64,000 nt of DNA from an uncultured SAR86 cluster bacterium (GTDB lineage Bacteria; Pseudomonadota; Gammaproteobacteria; Magnimaribacterales; D2472). The DNA lies in the NCBI GenBank assembly GCA_902591565.1, contig CACJBC010000004.1, positions 1 to 64,000 of the forward strand, given 5' to 3'. Below, in pieces: positions 52,307 to 63,217 of this stretch (its first letter is position 1; the number at the start of each line of letters is the position of its first letter). Below the pieces are notes generated by a model. That model made no database searches. It saw only the letters and a program-made list of their open reading frames with translations, and was not told the origin of the DNA. A program made the translations under genes and the position numbers.

Positions 52307-54598
52307 TTAATCTCTTTTTGGAACTAAAACTTCTCGAGAACCATTGCTACTCATTTCTGAAACTAGTCCAGCCTCTTCCATAGATTCAATTAAACGTGCA
52401 GCCCTGTTATAACCAATTCTCAATTTTCTTTGTACAGCTGAGATTGAAGCTCTTCTTGATTCTAATACAAAATTTACTGCTTCGTCATATAAATCATCAG
52501 CATCTTCGGATGATGATTCAGAGCCCGACCATCCCGGTATAGGTCCTGTCTCTTGAGAAGAAGAAACTATATCATCTATATATTCAGGTTCAGCTCTTGA
52601 TTTCCAATCATTGACAACCCTATGAACTTCATCATCTCCAACAAACGCACCATGAACTCTAATAGGAACACCAACTCCTGGAGGTAAATAGAGCATGTCA
52701 CCATAACCAAGTAATTGTTCAGCACCTCCTTGATCTAATATAGTTCTTGAATCAATTTTGGTTGATACTTGAAAGCCAATTCTGGTTGGAATATTTGCTT
52801 TAATTAAACCGGTGATTACATCTACTGATGGTCTTTGAGTGGCAAGTATTAGATGAATTCCTGCAGCTCTTGCTTTTTGAGCAATTCTTGCAATTAAATG
52901 CTCAACTTTCTTTCCAACCAACATCATCATGTCAGCAAATTCATCAACAACAACTACAATAGATGGTAATACTTCTAAATATTCCTCATCCTCTGGGTGT
53001 AAAGGATTGATGAGCTGTTTTCCATTTGCAGCTGCCTCTTCTACTTTTTTATTAAAACTCGCAAGGTTACGGACCCCCATTAATGACATCAATTTATATC
53101 TTCGGTCCATCTCAACAACACACCATCTCAAACCATTTGATGCATCAGTCATATCTGTAATTACTGGAGTTAATAGATGGGGAATACCGTCATAAACTGA
53201 GAGTTCTAACATTTTAGGATCAATTAAAATTAATCTAACATCCTTGGGATCAGATTTAAAAAGCAAGCTTAACAACATAGCATTTACCCCAACTGACTTA
53301 CCGGAGCCAGTTGTGCCAGCAACTAACAGATGCGGCATTTTTGCAAGATCAACAACCACAGGGTTTCCAGAGATATCATGACCAAGTGCAAGTGCAAGAT
53401 TAGATGGAGATTTTTTAAATGCTTGAGATGATAAAATCTCAGTTAAACGAACCATTTTCCTATTTGTATTAGGTATTTCTATTCCAACATAAGATTTACC
53501 TTCTATGACTTCTACAACCCTTACGCTGCTGACTGATAATGATCTAGCAATATCTTGTGCAATATTAGTTATTTTACTAGCCTTTGTTCCTGGCGCTGGT
53601 TGAATTTCAAATCTTGTAACAACCGGTCCTGGTAAAACAGATTCAACACTAGCTTCAATACCAAACTCTTCAAGCTTGGTTTCAAGCAATGATGCAATTT
53701 GTCCTAACTCTTCTTCTGATAAAGATGACCCATCATCAAGTGCCCTATCAAGAAGTTCTGTGCTAGGCATGACTGTTTTTTCTTCAGATATTTCAACAGG
53801 CTCACTTAATTCAACTTCTTTGATAGTTGTTTCTGCTGTATTGGGTAAGTCAGGTTGATGAGCCGCATTTAATGATTTACTTTTTTCTTCTGTCTCATCT
53901 TTGGCCTTTTTTGATGAAACAATTTTTGATTTTAATTTAGTATCTTCTTCCTTTTTAACTCTCTTTTCTTCTCTTATATTTTTTAAGCTATTAACTACTC
54001 TAGAGGTGTTACTTGAAATAAAAGTAAATATGCCAGTGGTTAATGATATGACCTTTTTAAAAATTTTTATCAAGATCATACCAATTAAATCTAATGTTTT
54101 AATCCATGAAAAATTATAAGAAAACGACAAAGCTGGGATGATAAAAATAATTAAAAAAATTAAGCTGCCAATAAAACCTAAGGTATTTGAAATAGCCCTA
54201 AAAAATATTTGTCCTAATGAACCACCACTATTATTGTCAAAATAATATTCTAGAACTGAACAAAAACTTATAACCAATATAACCGTGCTTACTGCCCTTA
54301 TAGTTATTTTGATTTTTGAATTATATGGATCTTTAAAAAAGATAGATTGCAAGGCCCAAATAAAACCAACCGATAAGACAAGATAAGACCCTAGTCCAAA
54401 AATAGTAAATAAAAAATCTGATATATTTGCACCAAGTGGCCCCCCTAAATTATTGATAATATTTGAAGAGCTCTTATAAAAAAAAGCAGAATCAGTAGGG
54501 TCATAAGAAATCAAAGCGATCAATATATATAAAGAAAAAGCTATTAAGAAAAAACTTAAAAAGTTTAATAAGGTATTTTTAACGTAATTTGATAGCAC
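52307..54598 (-). CDS. ftsK: DNA translocase FtsK
   Basis: A 763-residue septal DNA pump. Four N-terminal membrane segments (to about residue 175), a charged linker of about 110 residues, then the motor domain with the Walker A block [13 protein letters not shown] at about 427-439 and [23 protein letters not shown], and a C-terminal gamma winged-helix domain ([27 protein letters not shown]) that reads KOPS sites. The linker is much shorter than in E. coli (1329 residues total), a size typical of streamlined genomes. It moves chromosome ends apart at division. Confidence 0.96.
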   Translation of the reverse strand: MLSNYVKNTLLNFLSFFLIAFSLYILIALISYDPTDSAFFYKSSSNIINNLGGPLGANISDFLFTIFGLGSYLVLSVGFIWALQSIFFKDPYNSKIKITIRAVSTVILVISFCSVLEYYFDNNSGGSLGQIFFRAISNTLGFIGSLIFLIIFIIPALSFSYNFSWIKTLDLIGMILIKIFKKVISLTTGIFTFISSNTSRVVNSLKNIREEKRVKKEEDTKLKSKIVSSKKAKDETEEKSKSLNAAHQPDLPNTAETTIKEVELSEPVEISEEKTVMPSTELLDRALDDGSSLSEEELGQIASLLETKLEEFGIEASVESVLPGPVVTRFEIQPAPGTKASKITNIAQDIARSLSVSSVRVVEVIEGKSYVGIEIPNTNRKMVRLTEILSSQAFKKSPSNLALALGHDISGNPVVVDLAKMPHLLVAGTTGSGKSVGVNAMLLSLLFKSDPKDVRLILIDPKMLELSVYDGIPHLLTPVITDMTDASNGLRWCVVEMDRRYKLMSLMGVRNLASFNKKVEEAAANGKQLINPLHPEDEEYLEVLPSIVVVVDEFADMMMLVGKKVEHLIARIAQKARAAGIHLILATQRPSVDVITGLIKANIPTRIGFQVSTKIDSRTILDQGGAEQLLGYGDMLYLPPGVGVPIRVHGAFVGDDEVHRVVNDWKSRAEPEYIDDIVSSSQETGPIPGWSGSESSSEDADDLYDEAVNFVLESRRASISAVQRKLRIGYNRAARLIESMEEAGLVSEMSSNGSREVLVPKRD

Positions 54599-54626
54599 GA
54601 TGTTATTTAAAAGTTTTTATTTATAA

Positions 54627-55613
<987 letters not shown>

Positions 55614-55622
55614 GAAAAATAT

Positions 55623-56606
55623 ATGAAGTATAAGGCTTATCTTATCGAAGAAAATGATGGATCTTACAATGGATCAATTAAAGAGCTTGAAATGGCTGAT
55701 ATACAGCCCGGCAATGTAATTGTTAAAGTCCACTACTCTTCACTTAATTATAAAGATGCTTTGGCTGCTACCGGTGTCAAAGGTGTTGCTTCTTCATATC
55801 CATTTGTTCCAGGAATTGATGTTGCTGGAGAAATTCTTAAATCCTCAAATGAAAATTTTAAGATTGGTGACAAAGTTATAGCTACTGGTTACAAATTGGG
55901 TATGTCAGTACATGGAGGATTTGGGCAATTAGTTCAAGTACCAGAAAAATGGGTTATACCTCTTCCAAATAATTTAACCTTGTTAAATTCCATGTCATTA
56001 GGAACAGCAGGTCTAACTGCTGGAGCGTGTGTAAAAAAAATATTAGATGCCGGTCCATCTTTAAATAATCCAATATTAGTTTCGGGAGCTACTGGTGGTG
56101 TTGGATCTGTTGCTGTAAATTTACTTTCAAAATTAGATTTTGAGGTACACGCAATCACCGGAAAACCTAATGAGACTGAAATTTTAAAAAAGATGGGGGC
56201 TTCAGAAATTATTGATAGACATAAGTTTATGGCCGATCCAGTAAAACCACTTGATAAAGCAATATATTCGGCAGGAGTTGATACAGTTGGCGGTGATATA
56301 TTGTCAAAAATGCTCTCAATGATATTAAGTCATGGTAGTGTTGCTTGTTGTGGAAATGTAGGAGGAATGAAATTTACATCATCAGTTTTCCCATTCATTT
56401 TAAGAGGCGTTTCCTTGATTGGAATTGATTCTGCTGAATCAGATATTAATTTTAAGAAACAAATATGGAATCTTTTTTCAGAAAACTGGTCACTTAATTT
56501 GGATGATTATAGTAAAGTAGTACAACTCGATGATATTGAGAGTGAAATTACAGCAATTTTAAATGGCGAGCAAATAGGTAGAGTTGTTATAAAACACGGA
56601 GATTAA
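55623..56606 (+). CDS. AcuI/YhdH-type acrylyl-CoA reductase or quinone oxidoreductase
   Basis: A 327-residue MDR-family NADPH enzyme without zinc ligands. SSLNYKDALAATG at about 39-51, PFVPGIDVAGEI, GTAGLTAGACVKKI and VSGATGGVGSVAVNLLSKL (nucleotide-binding) are YhdH/AcuI blocks. AcuI reduces toxic acryloyl-CoA to propionyl-CoA, notably during DMSP use by marine bacteria; YhdH homologs also occur widely as general detoxifiers. DMSP lyase genes are not in the window, so the DMSP link is only a possibility. Confidence 0.88.
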   Translation: MKYKAYLIEENDGSYNGSIKELEMADIQPGNVIVKVHYSSLNYKDALAATGVKGVASSYPFVPGIDVAGEILKSSNENFKIGDKVIATGYKLGMSVHGGFGQLVQVPEKWVIPLPNNLTLLNSMSLGTAGLTAGACVKKILDAGPSLNNPILVSGATGGVGSVAVNLLSKLDFEVHAITGKPNETEILKKMGASEIIDRHKFMADPVKPLDKAIYSAGVDTVGGDILSKMLSMILSHGSVACCGNVGGMKFTSSVFPFILRGVSLIGIDSAESDINFKKQIWNLFSENWSLNLDDYSKVVQLDDIESEITAILNGEQIGRVVIKHGD

Positions 56607-56608
56607 CT

Positions 56609-56743
56609 ATGAATAATGATGATTTTGAAAAATACTATGAATCACAAGAAGCAAATGAAGATAGCAAGTCAGACGCTAATGTTATTTTATTTCTTGTAAT
56701 TGTATCCGTAATTGCAATGACCTATTGGGTTGCAGGTCAATAA
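56609..56743 (+). CDS. Small single-span membrane protein of 44 residues, function unknown
   Basis: Starts MNNDDFEKYYESQEANEDSK, an acidic cytoplasmic part, then one membrane helix (NVILFLVIVSVIAMTYWVAG) at the C-terminus. GGAG lies 7 bases before the ATG. It starts two bases after the acuI-like stop, so it is almost certainly cotranscribed with trxB and acuI. I do not recognise a family. The tail-anchor layout is reminiscent of small membrane-protein regulators, but no function is implied. Confidence 0.6.
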   Translation: MNNDDFEKYYESQEANEDSKSDANVILFLVIVSVIAMTYWVAGQ

Positions 56744-56747
56744 AAAG

Positions 56748-57518
56748 TTATTTAGCTTCCATTCTCATTGCTGAATCAAGTCTAATGGTTTCTCCATTTA
56801 GATAGGTATTATTAATAATGTGTTCAGCAAGCTGGGCATACTCTTTTACATCTCCAAATCTGTGAGGGAACTGGGTTGACTTTAAAAGAGCTTCTTTGTT
56901 CTCTTCTTTTGCCAATGACATAAGTGGTGTATCAAAGATACCAGGTGCAATAGTGCAAACTCTTATACTATGTCTGGCTAAATCTCTTGCTGAGGTTATA
57001 GTCATGCCTATAACACCAGCTTTTGAGGCGGCATAAGCTGATTGACCAATCTGTCCTTCATAACCAGCAATAGATGCTGTATTAATAATTACGCCCTTTT
57101 CTCCTTTTTCATCTGGTTCATTAATATCAATTAATTCTGCTCCTAATCTCATAACATTAAATGTACCAACTAAATTTAGGTCAATTATGAATTTAAAAAT
57201 ATCCAATGGATGTGGGCCATTCTTTCCAAGTATTCTCGCGCCATAACCTGTACCAGCACAATTCACAATAAAATTGAGTTTTCCATAGGTTTGTTTAATT
57301 TCTTTAATAGCATTTGTTACTGATTCTTCACTCATAACATCTGTTTTAACATATGTAACATTTTCAGAACCAAGTAAATCAATGACTTCTTTGGCTTTGT
57401 CATCATTAATATCTAAAATAGCAACTTTACATCCTCTTGAAATGAAATGTTCAACAGTACCTCTTCCTAAGCCAGAAGCTCCGCCTGTTATTAATGCAAT
57501 GTTATTTTTAAGATTCAT
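56748..57518 (-). CDS. SDR-family 3-hydroxyacyl-CoA dehydrogenase-like protein
   Basis: A 256-residue short-chain dehydrogenase. ITGGASGLGRGTVEHF at about 10-25 binds NAD(H), the catalytic pair is Tyr162 and Lys166 in SAYAASKAGV, and TIAPGIFDTPLM at about 190-201 with FPHRFGDVKEYA resembles type 2 3-hydroxyacyl-CoA dehydrogenase (HSD17B10 group). It probably oxidises 3-hydroxyacyl-CoA in fatty or branched acyl degradation. GGAGG lies upstream of the ATG at the usual distance. It is divergent from the nitrogen cluster. Confidence 0.88.
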   Translation of the reverse strand: MNLKNNIALITGGASGLGRGTVEHFISRGCKVAILDINDDKAKEVIDLLGSENVTYVKTDVMSEESVTNAIKEIKQTYGKLNFIVNCAGTGYGARILGKNGPHPLDIFKFIIDLNLVGTFNVMRLGAELIDINEPDEKGEKGVIINTASIAGYEGQIGQSAYAASKAGVIGMTITSARDLARHSIRVCTIAPGIFDTPLMSLAKEENKEALLKSTQFPHRFGDVKEYAQLAEHIINNTYLNGETIRLDSAMRMEAK

Positions 57519-57574
57519 GTATAACCTCCGTTTTTAATAAAATTATACTCTTTATACATACTAAAAAATATTTT

Positions 57575-57590
57575 TGGCACCTAAATTGCA
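57575..57590 (+). promoter_or_regulatory. Sigma-54 promoter for the porin-glnK-amtB operon
   Basis: TGGCAC, five bases, TTGCA. This is an exact match to the -24/-12 core of sigma-54 promoters (GG and GC spaced by ten bases). Transcription would start near 57601, 33 bases before the porin ATG. Such promoters need an NtrC-type activator; no activator gene or clear NtrC palindrome is visible here. Confidence 0.85.
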
Positions 57591-57633
57591 TTAGTAAAAG
57601 CGAATATAAATTTTTCATATTAAGGAGAAAAAA

Positions 57634-58221
57634 ATGAAAAAATTGTTTTTACTTGTAGGGATCATATCTTTACCAACTTTTGCAGGAGTTAGTGCAAATG
57701 TTAGTTTTGCCTCAGATTATATCTGGAGAGGAATGACACAAACTGACGGCCCAGCAATGTCAGGTGGTTTTGATTATGAATCAGAAAGTGGATTCTACGC
57801 AGGGATCTGGGGTTCAAATGTAAACTTTAGTGATGGTGCGGGTAGTGAGTTAGATTACTATTTTGGATATGCTTTTGATTTTGGTTCAATTGGAGTAGAT
57901 CTAGGATATGTTGCATTTGATTACCCAGAAGCAACTGATTTAGATTTTGAAGAGGTAGTTCTAGGTTTATCTTATGGTGACGTAGGTCTTACTTTTGCAC
58001 TTGGTCAAGACAGTGCTCCAGACTATACAGAAGTTTCTTATGCATTAGGTGCTGTAGGTTTTGCTTATGGTCAGTACGACGATTATGGTGACAACTTAGT
58101 TATTTCATATGGATTCTCATGCGGATCATATGATTGTGGTTTAGCTTACACTGATTTCTCAGCAGATGCGGCTGGCGCAGATGATGATTATTTAGTGTTT
58201 TCAATTTCAGCAAGTCTTTAA
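57634..58221 (+). CDS. TorF-family putative porin
   Basis: A 195-residue outer-membrane beta-barrel protein. Signal peptide MKKLFLLVGIISLPTFA, then SANVSFASDYIWRGMTQTDGPAMSGGFDY, the conserved start of the TIGR02001/Gcw_chp family, with alternating Gly/aromatic strands to a final SISASL. It lacks a defined substrate in the literature known to me. Being first behind a sigma-54 promoter and next to glnK-amtB suggests a role in passing nitrogenous solutes across the outer membrane under nitrogen limitation. AAGGAGA gives a strong ribosome site. Confidence 0.88.
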   Translation: MKKLFLLVGIISLPTFAGVSANVSFASDYIWRGMTQTDGPAMSGGFDYESESGFYAGIWGSNVNFSDGAGSELDYYFGYAFDFGSIGVDLGYVAFDYPEATDLDFEEVVLGLSYGDVGLTFALGQDSAPDYTEVSYALGAVGFAYGQYDDYGDNLVISYGFSCGSYDCGLAYTDFSADAAGADDDYLVFSISASL

Positions 58222-58225
58222 TTCT

Positions 58226-58585
<360 letters not shown>

Positions 58586-58595
58586 GGAGTAAAAG

Positions 58596-59837
58596 ATGGA
58601 AGAAATTGCATTTGCTTTAGATACATTTTACGCAGTAATGGCAGGAGCTCTTGTTATGTTTATGGCAGCTGGTTTTACCATGCTTGAAGCAGGACTTGTA
58701 CAAAAGAAAGATGTATCAGAAATTGTAACGAAAAATATAGGCTTATACTCAATAGCTTGTATTATGTACTTAGCTTGTGGCTTTGTGATTATGTACCCTG
58801 GTTCATATATTATTGAAGGAGTTTTACCGTCAATTCTTGGAACAAGTTCATTTGGGTTATCTACTTCATTACCTAATGAAGATATAGGTATGCCATATGG
58901 TATGGATTATTCACAACAAGCTGACTTCTTTTTTCAAGTAGTTTTTGTTGCTACGGCAATGTCGATAGTATCAGGAGCTGTTGCTGGAAGAATGAAACTT
59001 ATACCTTTCTACTTATTTGCTATCGTATTAACAGGTTTGATATATCCTATTCAAGGCGCATGGAATTGGGGTGGTGGTTTCTTAAGCGGAACTCTCGGCT
59101 ACTCTGACTATGCAGGATCAGGAACAGTGCATTTATGTGGTGCAGCTGCAGCATTAGCAGTTGTAACGGTTTTAGGACCAAGAAATGGTAAGTATGCTCC
59201 TGATGGTACATCTTTACCTATGCCTGGGTCTAATATACCAATGGCTGCATTAGGTGTATGGATTCTTTGGTTAGGTTGGTTTGGATTCAATGGCGGATCT
59301 GAGTTAATTGTAAGCAACGAAGCATCTGCTATTGCTGTTAGTCAGGTATTTATGAATACAAACATGGCTGCATGTGGTGGTGTTGTTGCTGCAATCTTAG
59401 TTAGCTTAATTAGAACAGGTAAAATGGATGTAACAATGGCTATGAATGGAGCTATTGCTGGTCTAGTAGCAATCACAGCTGGTCCAAGTGCCCCATCTGG
59501 TGGTGCTGCAATCTTAATTGGAGCATTAGGTGGTGTCTTAGTATATTTCTCAATCTTATTTTTTGACAATGTACTAAAACTTGATGATCCAGTAGGCGCT
59601 ATTTCAGCTCATGGTACTGTTGGTATTCTAGGTGTTATGGTTGTTCCATTTACATCTGATGCTTCATTCTTCGCACAATTCATTGGTGTAATTGCAATTG
59701 CTGGATTTACGTTTATTGCTAGTTTGTTAACAATCTATGCAATTAACGCTGTATTGCCAATTAGAGCAAGTGATGACGAACAGTATGCTGGTCTTGATAG
59801 TTCTGAGATAGGAGTTGAAGCTTATCCAGAATTTTAA
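58596..59837 (+). CDS. amtB: Ammonium transporter AmtB (first copy)
   Basis: A 413-residue protein with 11 expected membrane segments. The pore twin histidines are present: His179 (GSGTVHLCGAA) and His339 (ISAHGTVGILG). GWFGFNGGSE is the Amt signature block. No cleaved signal peptide is apparent, in contrast to the second copy. AAGGAGT precedes the ATG. It imports ammonium under nitrogen limitation and is gated by GlnK, whose gene is directly upstream. Two C-rich hairpins follow the stop. Confidence 0.96.
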   Translation: MEEIAFALDTFYAVMAGALVMFMAAGFTMLEAGLVQKKDVSEIVTKNIGLYSIACIMYLACGFVIMYPGSYIIEGVLPSILGTSSFGLSTSLPNEDIGMPYGMDYSQQADFFFQVVFVATAMSIVSGAVAGRMKLIPFYLFAIVLTGLIYPIQGAWNWGGGFLSGTLGYSDYAGSGTVHLCGAAAALAVVTVLGPRNGKYAPDGTSLPMPGSNIPMAALGVWILWLGWFGFNGGSELIVSNEASAIAVSQVFMNTNMAACGGVVAAILVSLIRTGKMDVTMAMNGAIAGLVAITAGPSAPSGGAAILIGALGGVLVYFSILFFDNVLKLDDPVGAISAHGTVGILGVMVVPFTSDASFFAQFIGVIAIAGFTFIASLLTIYAINAVLPIRASDDEQYAGLDSSEIGVEAYPEF

Positions 59838-59840
59838 GTT

Positions 59841-59927
59841 TATGAGTTAGGTTCATATCTCCCCCTTTTATACCTAACTTATAAAAACACGAAAAGAGCC
59901 GTTATCTCCCCCTTTAACGGCTCTTTT
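59841..59927 (+). ncRNA. Candidate regulatory RNA element: tandem hairpins with C-rich loops in the amtB 3' UTR
   Basis: Hairpin 1: stem TATGAGTTAGGT/ACCTAACTTATA (59841-59852 with 59872-59883, one G-U pair) with a 19-base loop starting TCATATCTCCCCC. Hairpin 2: stem at 59892-59904 with 59915-59927, loop TCTCCCCCTT. Both expose ATCTCCCCC. Loop 1 bases 59853-59863 are perfectly complementary to 60018-60028, the Shine-Dalgarno and start of the second amtB. Two adjacent hairpins exposing CUCCC loops in a 3' UTR resemble the architecture of the alphaproteobacterial cuckoo (CcsR) RNAs. A stable processed RNA is inference. Confidence 0.5.
59892..59927 (+). terminator. Intrinsic terminator of the glnK-amtB operon
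   Basis: AAAAGAGCCGTTA and TAACGGCTCTTTT form a 13-bp stem with a 10-base loop, followed by a T-run continuing to 59931. It separates the first operon from the second sigma-54 promoter. Confidence 0.93.
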
Positions 59928-59964
59928 TTTTGCACCCATTTTAAACATTTTTATTAAATATACA

Positions 59965-59980
59965 TGGCATATAAATTGCA
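59965..59980 (+). promoter_or_regulatory. Sigma-54 promoter for the second amtB
   Basis: TGGCAT, five bases, TTGCA: the -24/-12 sigma-54 pattern with one departure (T for C in the first box). Transcription would start near 59992, giving a leader of about 33 bases, the same as for the porin. A single NtrC-like half site, TGCACC, lies at about 59931. Confidence 0.78.
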
Positions 59981-60024
59981 TGTATGAATTGAATGTAATA
60001 AATATATATATTTTTTAGGGAGAT

Positions 60025-61308
60025 ATGATGAATAAGATATATTTAATCTTTGGCAGCCTTTTGGCTACTCAATTTGTTCAGGGAGATGAAATTAATTCTG
60101 GTGATGCTGCTTGGATTTTAACATCTACTGCATTGGTTCTTTTGATGACATTACCTGGACTAGCATTGTTTTATGGTGGATTAGTTCGATCAAAAAATGT
60201 TCTTTCTGTATTGATGCAATGTTTTACAATTGCTTGTTTAATGTCAGTTTGTTGGGTTGTATATGGTTACAGCTTAGCTTTTAAGGGTGATGGTTTATTT
60301 ATTGGTGATCTTAGCGCACTATTTTTAAATGGTGTAGAAAGAGACTCGATTTCAGGAACACTACCTGAGTCAGTATTTATAACTTTCCAAATGACTTTTG
60401 CAATTATAACTCCAGCTCTTGTAGTAGGTGCATTTGCAGAAAGAATGAAATTTACTGCTATGTGTATTTTTTCAGTTGCATGGTTTACTTTTGTATATCT
60501 TCCAGCATGTCATATGGTTTGGGGCGGTGGATATCTAGGCAGCATAGGTGTTATTGATTTTGCAGGCGGTCTTGTTGTGCACGCTACATGTGGAATTGGA
60601 GCGCTAGTAGCAGCAATCTACTTAGGCCAAAGAAATGGATTCATGAAATCACCAATGCCACCGCATAACAGAACAATGGTCATGATTGGTGCATCAATGC
60701 TATGGGTTGGCTGGTTTGGTTTTAATGCTGGTAGTGCTGTTGCTGCAGACAGTTCAGCAGGTATGGCTATGCTAGTAACTCATATTAGTGCTGCAACAGG
60801 TGCATTAACTTGGATGGCCATTGAATGGATTAAATCAGGTAAAGCAACAATGATTGGTATAGCTACAGGTATGGTAGCTGGTTTAGCTACTATCACACCA
60901 GCTTCTGGATCTGTTGGTCCGGCTGGTGCATTATTAATTGGATTCTTAGCAGGATTAGTATGTTTTTATTCCACTCAGGCAGTTAAATCTTACTTCAAAA
61001 TTGATGATTCGCTAGATGTATTTCCTGTTCATGGTGTCGGCGGTATTCTTGGAATTATTATGATTGCCTTTGTTGGTAATCCTGATGGTTTTCTTGGATC
61101 AGGAGCTGCTGGTATTTCTGAAGATGGTGCAATTGCACAGTTAATGATTCAACTTCAAGGAGTTATAGTTATCTCAGCTTATACAGCCATAGTTACATAC
61201 GTAATTCTAAAATTAGTTAGCACAGTAACTGATCTTAGAGCATCAGAAGAAGATGAGGATGTTGGTTTAGATATGAGTGAACATAACGAACAGGGTTATA
61301 GTTTATAA
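60025..61308 (+). CDS. amtB: Ammonium transporter AmtB (second copy)
   Basis: A 427-residue Amt with an N-terminal signal sequence (MMNKIYLIFGSLLATQFVQG), as in E. coli AmtB. Pore histidines are His186 (VVHATCGIGAL) and His336 (FPVHGVGGILG). GWFGFNAGSA is the signature. GGGAG at 60018-60022 serves either ATG at 60025 or, at better spacing, 60028. It has its own sigma-54 promoter and no glnK of its own. Its start overlaps the complementarity to the C-rich loop described at 59853. Confidence 0.95.
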   Translation: MMNKIYLIFGSLLATQFVQGDEINSGDAAWILTSTALVLLMTLPGLALFYGGLVRSKNVLSVLMQCFTIACLMSVCWVVYGYSLAFKGDGLFIGDLSALFLNGVERDSISGTLPESVFITFQMTFAIITPALVVGAFAERMKFTAMCIFSVAWFTFVYLPACHMVWGGGYLGSIGVIDFAGGLVVHATCGIGALVAAIYLGQRNGFMKSPMPPHNRTMVMIGASMLWVGWFGFNAGSAVAADSSAGMAMLVTHISAATGALTWMAIEWIKSGKATMIGIATGMVAGLATITPASGSVGPAGALLIGFLAGLVCFYSTQAVKSYFKIDDSLDVFPVHGVGGILGIIMIAFVGNPDGFLGSGAAGISEDGAIAQLMIQLQGVIVISAYTAIVTYVILKLVSTVTDLRASEEDEDVGLDMSEHNEQGYSL

Positions 61309-62412
61309 AACAGAATTACTATATTGCTTTAAAAGAAAAGGATGCATTTCTTCTGGAATTAAATGCATCCTTTGATTCAAATACTCCATGGCTTCATCTA
61401 TCTCATTTTCAGTGAATTCATGATTAGGTACGTTAATGCCTTGCATAATACATGCAGCTATATTAGTTGAATGGTTTTTATATGAGGTTTTAATTTTATT
61501 TGTTATTAACTCGGCTAGGTCATCATAGCTGTCTGATGCAAATTTCATTGGCTTACCAATATACAAATGAACGTTACCCTTATTTCCAGTAATACCATCT
61601 GAGATACTTAAAAGATCTTCTCTAGGCTCTTTTTCATAAACACTATTTATTGAGGTTAAATATAATTCCTTTGCTTTCAAAAGGTCATTTGGATCCTTTT
61701 CATAGGATATTGCGACAGGAATTAAAGAAATGTTATTAAAAAATTCACTTACTGACGTGTTTTTTCTTGCATTTAAATGAATCATTTTTAATACAGCTGA
61801 ATCAGTATAATCAATACCGTCTTTAGACCTCCCCTGTTTTTGTGCAATCCATACTGACTGACTATTGTTTAAAATGGAATGAATAATAAATTCAGAAGCT
61901 AGATGTAAACTTTTATATATATCTTTTTTTGATTTACCAGATCTATCAATTATGAAACTTTTATTGAGTCTCATTAAATCTGAAGCCCATTTTTCATTCA
62001 TCAAGTTATTACCAACAGCATTATTAGTAGTATTTATTCCACTTTGATGGAGTTTTAAATTTAACAAGGCAGAATCTAGAGTAATATCTCTATGGTTAGA
62101 CAAAAATAGATAACCTTTCCCAATTTCGAGATTCTCAATTCCTTCAATTGAAAAATTATCAATAGTTTTATTAACAACATCTAATACTATTGACTCAAAA
62201 AATTTTTGATAATCTTTTATTGTTTTAATATTTTTTGTTTTACGTCTTAAGAAAAATGCTACTAATTTCTCGATCATCGGAATCTTCTGTAGCCAGTTAT
62301 TTTTATTGACCGTTAAAATAGTTTTTATAACGTCTTTATCTTTGGTTAGATCTAATAAAACTTTTTCAACTTCATGATCTTCGTAGGGACGTATAGAATC
62401 AAATTTACTCAC
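61303..62412 (-). CDS. PlsC-domain acyltransferase
   Basis: A 369-residue protein. The acyltransferase HX4D motif is NHRDITLD (His107, Asp112) in YLFLSNHRDITLDSALL, with IDRSGKSKKDI and WIAQKQGRSKDG following as substrate-binding blocks. No membrane-spanning segment is obvious beyond an N-terminal amphipathic region. It likely acylates glycerol-3-phosphate or lysophospholipid, but it is longer than typical PlsC and closer to PlsB-like domains. The stop overlaps the amtB stop region (TTATAA shared). A glycerophosphodiesterase gene is divergent next to it, which fits phospholipid turnover. Confidence 0.82.
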   Translation of the reverse strand: MSKFDSIRPYEDHEVEKVLLDLTKDKDVIKTILTVNKNNWLQKIPMIEKLVAFFLRRKTKNIKTIKDYQKFFESIVLDVVNKTIDNFSIEGIENLEIGKGYLFLSNHRDITLDSALLNLKLHQSGINTTNNAVGNNLMNEKWASDLMRLNKSFIIDRSGKSKKDIYKSLHLASEFIIHSILNNSQSVWIAQKQGRSKDGIDYTDSAVLKMIHLNARKNTSVSEFFNNISLIPVAISYEKDPNDLLKAKELYLTSINSVYEKEPREDLLSISDGITGNKGNVHLYIGKPMKFASDSYDDLAELITNKIKTSYKNHSTNIAACIMQGINVPNHEFTENEIDEAMEYLNQRMHLIPEEMHPFLLKQYSNSVL

Positions 62413-62476
62413 AGCTATAAAGTACTCAATATAGTTTCCTTATATTTTACATTATTAATGTATACAATACTTTGAC

Positions 62477-63217
62477 ATGAAAGCTTATCTTAATTATTCA
62501 GGAGTTGCTGTTTTAGCTCATAGAGGTGGTTCTATTGAGTCTTTTGAAAATACTATTGAATCATTTTATTACTCACAATCGCTTGGGTGTAAATTTATCG
62601 AAACTGATGTTCAGGTATCATCTGATGGTATTCCTTACATATTTCATGATGAAACTCTCACTAGATTATTAAATAAAAATACTTTATTCAGTGACTTACA
62701 TTCAAATGAAATAGATAATTTAAGAATATTTGATTCTCATAAAATACCAAGACTTCATGAAACACTTCAGGCTTTTCCTGATATGTATTTTCAAATTGAT
62801 GTAAAAACTGATGCAGTTGCCATGCCAGCGCTTGAAGTTATCTATCAATGTAAGGCTGAAGATAGAGTTTGTATAGCTAGTTTCAATAGCTCTAGACTGT
62901 CTAGAGTAAATAATAAATATCCTGAATTATGTTTATCCATGGGTCCAAATGAGGTTGGTAAAATGCTTTTATCAAGCTTTGGTTTATATAATAAAACTAT
63001 TATTGGAGACTGCTTGCAGGTGCCAATGTACTACTATGGAATTAAGGTGGTAACTAAAAGATTTGTAGATTTTGTCCATAGCAAAGGACTAAAAATATGT
63101 GTATGGACAATAAATGATGAAAAAACTTTTAAAAAATTAATAGATATGGGTGTTGACGGGATTATTACTGATAAACCCAAATTATTATTTGAAATTTTAA
63201 ATTCAGAAACTAATTAA
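62477..63217 (+). CDS. Glycerophosphodiester phosphodiesterase
   Basis: A 246-residue TIM-barrel enzyme. His15 in AHRGGSIESFENT and the block FIETDVQVSSDGIPYIFHDETLTR (E-x-D plus His) are the conserved metal and catalytic site. VWTINDEKTFKKLIDMGVDGIITDKP is the usual C-terminal part. It splits deacylated phospholipids to glycerol-3-phosphate and an alcohol, giving phosphate or carbon salvage. No signal peptide, so probably cytosolic (UgpQ-like). It overlaps the convergent small membrane gene by eight bases. Confidence 0.93.
   Translation: MKAYLNYSGVAVLAHRGGSIESFENTIESFYYSQSLGCKFIETDVQVSSDGIPYIFHDETLTRLLNKNTLFSDLHSNEIDNLRIFDSHKIPRLHETLQAFPDMYFQIDVKTDAVAMPALEVIYQCKAEDRVCIASFNSSRLSRVNNKYPELCLSMGPNEVGKMLLSSFGLYNKTIIGDCLQVPMYYYGIKVVTKRFVDFVHSKGLKICVWTINDEKTFKKLIDMGVDGIITDKPKLLFEILNSETN

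Noticed and set aside
55623-56606. Firm naming of the gene as acuI with a DMSP pathway
   Set aside because: YhdH and AcuI cannot be separated safely by eye and no DMSP lyase or dmd genes lie in the window.
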